Source: Opitutaceae bacterium (GTDB taxonomy: Bacteria > Verrucomicrobiota > Verrucomicrobiia > Opitutales > Opitutaceae). Taken from it: a stretch of DNA of 64,000 nucleotides. The notes under the pieces were generated by a model. The model searched no databases. It saw only the letters and a list, made by a program, of their open reading frames with translations, and was not told the origin of the DNA. Of the stretch, positions 57,954 through 64,000 are shown one piece after another. Where the stretch lies: contig JADJTK010000011.1 of assembly GCA_016711225.1 (NCBI GenBank), positions 1 to 64,000 of the forward strand, read 5' to 3'. Both the position numbers and the translations under genes were made by a program. Each line of letters starts with the position of its first letter. The first letter of the stretch is position 1.

Positions 57954-59702
57954 TCAGCGCCGCGGGCGCAGCTCGGGCGGTTCCGGCATCAAAGCCCAGT
58001 CCTCCGGCGCCTCGCCGAAAGCCGCCCCAGCCTCCGCCTCCTCACCGGGGTGCACCCACAAATTCGGCTCGTCGACCAGCAGGGTGAAGCAGCCATCCTC
58101 GGCCTCGTCCTCACCGTCCTCGGCCCCGTCAAATTTCAAAGGCTCGGTGGGCTCCTCCGGCTGCGGCTCCGGCGGCAGGCCCTGCTGCGAACGCAGCCGC
58201 ATCCGGTGCTCCAGTTCAAGGTACTGCTGCCGTTCCTCCCGAAGCTGGCGCATCTCCGACCATTCCTCGGGCGCGCGCGCCCCCGCCCCGCCCTCACCTT
58301 CCGCAGCCGCCTCCCCACCGTGCAGCCGTACCGGCTCGTAACACACCACGCACTCCCAGGGGAAGCGCGCCCAGGCCCGGACCTCCCGCAATGCCTGCAC
58401 CACCTCGCGCACCAGCCCCAAATCCTGGGCCCGCTGGAGGGCCAGAAACGCAAATCCGCGGGTCACATCCATGCGGCCCCAACCCGGAGTCAGGAACCGG
58501 GCCACGCGGGCCTGCAACTCCCGAGCAAACCAGCGGTCCTCGGCCTTGGAGGGCACCGGATCGTCGCCGTACGCCCCGGCCCTCGGATCAGCGGAGACCT
58601 GCGCGCGCGGCGGCAACGCCCGGTACTCCTCGCTGCGGAAATCACAGGCAATGAGCCGGGGCGCGGCCAACGGTCGCGGCGCCGCCAGCACGAACTCCGC
58701 CTCGTCCACCCACCCCAGCGCGGCGTTGAGCGTGGACAGCTCAGTCTCCAACACCGCACAACGCGGGGCGCGCACCTCGCGCAGCCGCGGCGCCTCCGTC
58801 AGCGGGTCGATGTCCAGCCCGTGCGAACGGTGCAGCTCGAGGGTGCGCAGGCCCGCCATCTGCGCCACCGGCCCCAGGTCGAAGAAGCGTTCCCCAGCCA
58901 GGGAGAGTTTGCGCACCTGCGCCAGCCCGGCCAGCGGAGCCAGATCCGTAAACGGCCCCGCCAACTCCAGCTCGACTAGATTCGGATACCGTTCGAGTCC
59001 GCGCAGCGACGCCGTCGCCGTCACCTTCAGCCGGATCAACTGGGGCATGGTCGGCAAGTCGTTGAGGTCGCGCAGCGGGGTGTTGCCGTGCAGCCCTCCA
59101 TCGAACACGGCCGTCTCCAGCGTGGGCAGCACCGTCGCCTCGCGCCAGACCAGCAGATTGCCCGCGTAGTTGAGCTCCCGTAGCGCCGGCAGAACCGCCA
59201 ACGCCCCCACCCCCGACGGCCAGGGATCCTCCAGGCGTAGGTCGACGCGAGCCAACGCCGGCATCGCTTCCAGCATCCACAAATCCGCGAGTACATCGTC
59301 GTTGAGGATGAGCTTGCGCAGCCCGCGCAGCCGCCGCAGTGCCGTGAGATCGGTCAGCTCGCAACGCAGGGCGACCTCCTCGAGTTGAGGAAAAAAACGT
59401 ACTGCCGAAAGATCACGCACCGGCCGGTCCTCGAACGGCCCGTTCTCGAGCTTCTTCACCCCCGCCCACAACTCCACCGCGCGATCAAGGGCCGCCGGGT
59501 CGATCGACACCTGATACGCCGGATTGGCCAGGCGCCGTTTCTGGTGGCGCTGGTGGGCATCCCAGTCGAAACGCGGAGCGAAACGATTGGTCGCCCTCCA
59601 GAGCTGGTCGACCGCCACAAGTAGCAGCTCCACGGTGTAGAGTTCCTCGTTGGTGCGAGCAGGATCCCGGGCCCAGCTGCGGAATTGTTCGGCAAGAGTC
59701 AT
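57954..59702 (-). CDS. Leucine-rich-repeat-like protein of unknown function
   Basis: A 582-residue protein without signal peptide. The middle (about 110-330) has irregular leucine-rich repeats with cores such as LRGLRKLILND, LPALRELNYAG, YPNLVELELAG and LAQVRKLSLAGE. The N-terminal 90 residues are helical (NEELYTVELLLVAVDQLWRA). The C-terminal third holds an acidic Glu/Pro-rich linker (EEPTEPLKFDGAEDGEDEAE) and FTLLVDEPNLWVHPGE. No enzyme motif is seen; protein binding is the safest guess. It converges with glnD. Start 59702 (MTLAEQFRSW) is chosen because the upstream ATG adds only ten residues. Confidence 0.7.
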   Translation of the reverse strand: MTLAEQFRSWARDPARTNEELYTVELLLVAVDQLWRATNRFAPRFDWDAHQRHQKRRLANPAYQVSIDPAALDRAVELWAGVKKLENGPFEDRPVRDLSAVRFFPQLEEVALRCELTDLTALRRLRGLRKLILNDDVLADLWMLEAMPALARVDLRLEDPWPSGVGALAVLPALRELNYAGNLLVWREATVLPTLETAVFDGGLHGNTPLRDLNDLPTMPQLIRLKVTATASLRGLERYPNLVELELAGPFTDLAPLAGLAQVRKLSLAGERFFDLGPVAQMAGLRTLELHRSHGLDIDPLTEAPRLREVRAPRCAVLETELSTLNAALGWVDEAEFVLAAPRPLAAPRLIACDFRSEEYRALPPRAQVSADPRAGAYGDDPVPSKAEDRWFARELQARVARFLTPGWGRMDVTRGFAFLALQRAQDLGLVREVVQALREVRAWARFPWECVVCYEPVRLHGGEAAAEGEGGAGARAPEEWSEMRQLREERQQYLELEHRMRLRSQQGLPPEPQPEEPTEPLKFDGAEDGEDEAEDGCFTLLVDEPNLWVHPGEEAEAGAAFGEAPEDWALMPEPPELRPRR

Positions 59703-59954
59703 AGCATCAGCCTGCAACAGCAATGGCCGCACCTCAGCCGGCTGTCAAAGCCGGCGAGAGCATGATCGTGTCCCACCCAGCGCCGATTCATGAAGGGAAG
59801 TGGCGAGCAGGAATGGTGCGTTGATCGAGACTATTGGCGAAGCGCATCCCTGCAGTCCAACCGCTCCTCTGGCTCGAACTGCTGGCAGAAGTCACGTATC
59901 GCCCGGGCTCGTCCGAGCGTTGCCTCCGCTGCGCTCCCCGCCAATCCTCCGCCC

Positions 59955-60947
59955 ATGTCCCTGCTTCCCCGCCGATCCTTTCTGCGCGACGCCGGCACCC
60001 TCGGCCTCGGCGTTGCCATCGCCGGTCCGGTTTTCGCCGGCGCAAACTCTCCGGCCTCGCCTGCCTCGTCGTCTGCACCGACCTCAAACCCCTCGCGCCG
60101 CCGCCTACTGCGCGCCGCCCATCTCACCGACATCCACGTTCGCTCCGACCTGGGCGCGCCCGCCGGGATGGCCGCCGCCATCCGGCACGCCCAAGCCCAG
60201 CCCGACAAGCCCAACGTGCTCCTGTTCGGCGGCGACATGATCATGGATTCACTCTATTGCGACAAGGCCACGGCCGTTGCCCACTGGGAACTGTGGGAAC
60301 GCATCTTCGCCGCCGAGGTGAAACTCCCCTACCGCCTCTGCCTCGGCAACCACGACATCTGGGGGTGGTCCAAGCACGACACGCCCGAGATCGAGGCCGA
60401 TCCCGTCTACGGCAAACGACTGGCCATGGATCGGCTTGGGATGAAGGACCGCCACTACTCCTTCGACCTCGCCGGCTGGCACTTCGTCGTGCTCGACAGC
60501 ATGGAGCGCCACACCGCCAGCGCCTACGGCTACACCGCCCGGATCGACGACGCCCAGCTCTGGTGGCTCGCCCGCGACCTTGCCAAGACTCCCGCCACCA
60601 CCCCCGTCTGCCTCCTCTCGCACATCCCGATCCTCAGCTCCTGCGTGTTCTTCGACGACGACCTCGTTGCCAGCGGCTCCTGGCTCGTTCCCGGCTCCTG
60701 GATGCACACCGACGCCCGGCGCCTGAAAGACCTCTTCAAACGCCACCCCAACGTGAAAGTATGCCTCAGCGGCCACGTTCACCTCGCCGACGACGTGCGC
60801 TATCTCGGTGTGCGCTATCTCTGCAACGGCGCAGTCTGTGGGGGCTGGTGGAAGGGGCCGTACCAAGAATTTGCCCCCGCCTACGCCCTGGTTGATTTCT
60901 ACGACGACGGCTCGGTCGAGAACCAACTTGTCGCCTACGGCTCGTGA
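59955..60947 (+). CDS. Metallophosphoesterase with a Tat-type signal peptide
   Basis: A 330-residue calcineurin-like phosphoesterase. The N terminus LLPRRSFLRDAGTLGLG contains a twin-arginine motif, so export as a folded protein is likely. The metal-binding signature is complete: HLTDIHVRSD (D-x-H), FGGDMIMD (GD), LGNHDIWGW (GNH-D), LSHIPIL (H) and LSGHVHLAD (GHxH). It resembles the cyclic-nucleotide phosphodiesterase/Icc branch, but the substrate is not certain. The long open frame to 59790 has no support upstream of the Tat signal. Confidence 0.87.
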   Translation: MSLLPRRSFLRDAGTLGLGVAIAGPVFAGANSPASPASSSAPTSNPSRRRLLRAAHLTDIHVRSDLGAPAGMAAAIRHAQAQPDKPNVLLFGGDMIMDSLYCDKATAVAHWELWERIFAAEVKLPYRLCLGNHDIWGWSKHDTPEIEADPVYGKRLAMDRLGMKDRHYSFDLAGWHFVVLDSMERHTASAYGYTARIDDAQLWWLARDLAKTPATTPVCLLSHIPILSSCVFFDDDLVASGSWLVPGSWMHTDARRLKDLFKRHPNVKVCLSGHVHLADDVRYLGVRYLCNGAVCGGWWKGPYQEFAPAYALVDFYDDGSVENQLVAYGS

Positions 60948-61035
60948 ACCGGCTTGGTTTGCGTTGGCATTCTTACATGCCCCCATCCCATCCTTTCACT
61001 CCCACCTTCCCACTTCCCTCATTTCCCCCTTCCCC

Positions 61036-61590
61036 ATGGGCAACGTCCTCATCCTCTTCCACTCCAAGAGCGGCAATACCGCGAAAATGGCCACCGAGGT
61101 CGCCGAAGGCGCCCGCCGCATTCCCGGCACCGAAGTGCGCCTGCGATCGGTGCAAGAGGCCACAGCCGAAGACGTGCGTTGGTGCCACGGCATCGCCGTC
61201 GGTTCACCCGTCAACATGGGTATCCTCGCCTGGGAGATGAAACAGTTTTGGGATACCAAGATGCCCGACGACTGGAGCAAGATCGACGGGCGCTTGGGCT
61301 GCGCCTTCAGCTCGCAGGGCGGCTGGGGCGGCGGCGGCGAGCTCACCTGCCAGTCGATCCATACAATCCTGATCAACTTCGGTTTCCTCGTCTTCGGCCT
61401 GCCCGATTACGTCGCGCACCAGTTCAATGTGCACTACGGCGCCACGATTTCCGGGGAGCCCCGCGAACCCCGCGAGATCGAGTCCTGCCGCCGCCTGGGC
61501 CAACGCCTCGCCGAGTGGGTCGCCGTTTACGCCGACGGGCGCAAGGAGGAGCACCCGCTCACCTCTGGCCGCGTGCGTTTCCCCTGGTAG
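61036..61590 (+). CDS. Flavodoxin-fold NAD(P)H:quinone oxidoreductase, WrbA-like
   Basis: A 184-residue flavodoxin-fold protein. The FMN phosphate loop is VLILFHSKSGNTAKMATEVA, the second flavin-binding loop is GIAVGSPVNMGILAWEMKQF, and FSSQGGWGGGGELT is the third. This is close to WrbA-type quinone reductases, which carry out two-electron reduction of quinones. Start 61036 was chosen because the conserved strand begins at MGNVLILFHS. It stands alone, 88 bp after the phosphoesterase gene. Confidence 0.83.
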   Translation: MGNVLILFHSKSGNTAKMATEVAEGARRIPGTEVRLRSVQEATAEDVRWCHGIAVGSPVNMGILAWEMKQFWDTKMPDDWSKIDGRLGCAFSSQGGWGGGGELTCQSIHTILINFGFLVFGLPDYVAHQFNVHYGATISGEPREPREIESCRRLGQRLAEWVAVYADGRKEEHPLTSGRVRFPW

Positions 61591-61913
61591 GCGCTCAACC
61601 ACGACCCTCATCGTGGCGAAGTGCCCAAGAGCTTCGGCTCCCTCTCCGCTCGGTCGCTCACGCACCAACCCGACGTTCTCGGCGAACGTCGCTACGCCGC
61701 CAGTTCGGTTCCCGTAGCGAAGCTCGCAAGAGCTTCGTTTTCATCGTCACCCCCGCTCCGCGTCTCTCCCGTAGCGGAATTCACCAAGAATTCCGCTTTC
61801 AGCCGCAATCCGCAGTCCTCACCCGGCACTCGCTTCCGCCCTTTCCCTCCCTCGCGCGTTCCCCCAACTGCGTCATTGCCAGCCCCCCGAGGGTCTTTGC
61901 ATTCTCCGCCTTT
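61591..61913. other. glnS leader with three hairpins and no gene
   Basis: Three perfect stems: 61672-61678 with 61684-61690 (7 bp), 61719-61725 with 61730-61736 (7 bp, loop GCAA), and 61773-61782 with 61788-61797 (10 bp, AGCGGAATTC, loop ACCAA). The last two share the preceding CCCGTAGCG context. Tandem repeats of one palindrome class are the simplest reading; a leader role for glnS is speculative. Confidence 0.7.
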
Positions 61914-63794
<1,881 letters not shown>

Positions 63795-63799
63795 TCGCC

Positions 63800-63828
63800 G
63801 AATGGTGGGGCGGGCTTCACGCCCGCCA
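63800..63828. repeat. 29-base hairpin repeat, copy 2
   Basis: Identical over 29 bases to 20065-20093; it begins six bases after the glnS stop. Confidence 0.9.
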
Positions 63829-63848
63829 CCCGCCACGACGTCCCGTAA

Positions 63849-63869
63849 CTGGACGACAAAGTCGTTCAA
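63849..63869. repeat. CTGAACGAC hairpin repeat, copy 2
   Basis: CTGGACGAC-AAA-GTCGTTCAA, two bases different from 20224-20244. An AGGAATT/AATTCCT palindrome follows at about 63888-63902. Confidence 0.75.
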
Positions 63870-64000
63870 CGCTTCGAACCGTCCAGGAATTGAATTCCTT
63901 GGTCCACACCGCCGGTGGATGCCCATCTCCGGCGTCTCCGTGACATTTGAGGCTCCGCCCGCCGGTGACCCAGTTACACCATGCCTCTGAGCATTGCCAT

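Noticed and set aside
60954..61913. 320-residue N-terminal extension of GlnRS
   Set aside because: The frame is open but runs antagonistically through the flavodoxin gene and hairpin repeats; the conserved GlnRS start is at 61914.

Overview
The window is GC-rich bacterial DNA. It most resembles a member of the Verrucomicrobiota, probably Opitutaceae/Opitutales. That placement is inferred from the gene mix: secreted Ig-like/VCBS/RCC1 proteins, an ileS - dksA-like - lspA run, a flagellin beside a pseudaminic acid pathway, and many short palindromic repeats. No rRNA gene, tRNA gene, CRISPR array or insertion sequence was recognised.

Layout. (1) 1-11.3 kb: the end of a TPR protein, a frameshifted secreted subtilase, and a tight minus-strand cassette encoding a pyruvate kinase/ATP sulfurylase fusion (frameshifted), a NodU/TobZ-type carbamoyltransferase, an SGNH hydrolase, a small membrane protein and two methyltransferases. 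This looks like sugar or glycan decoration (sulfation, carbamoylation, O-methylation, ester chemistry). (2) 11.3-14.1 kb: a repeat-rich patch with a second copy of the TPR protein tail, a GmhB-like phosphatase with no usable start codon, and a Phd/VapC toxin-antitoxin pair. (3) 14.1-24 kb: pseB, pseC, pseF, pseG and pseI together with an ATP-grasp protein, a HAD hydrolase and an LhgO-like oxidoreductase, ending at a flagellin gene with a textbook terminator. The likely role is flagellin glycosylation with a pseudaminic-acid-type sugar; pseH is not seen. (4) 24.4-40 kb: secreted proteins. A matrixin-like protease, an Ig-like protein and a 14-repeat RCC1 protein all end in the same module of about 263 residues. 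They are followed by a frameshifted CRTAC1/VCBS protein and a vanadium-haloperoxidase-like enzyme. (5) 40.3-64 kb: housekeeping genes hemE, ileS, a DksA-like gene, lspA, a MATE exporter, dnaE, an RsmB-like methyltransferase, an Uma2 protein, glnD and glnS, with a few accessory genes.

Two themes cross the window. First, palindromic and heptameric repeats sit between genes and also, in frame, inside genes (TPR gene, dnaE, a methyltransferase, glnS). Second, several genes carry apparent single-base frameshifts, most of which one extra base in or near a G/C run would repair. These could be real gene decay or assembly indels, and the sequence alone cannot decide.
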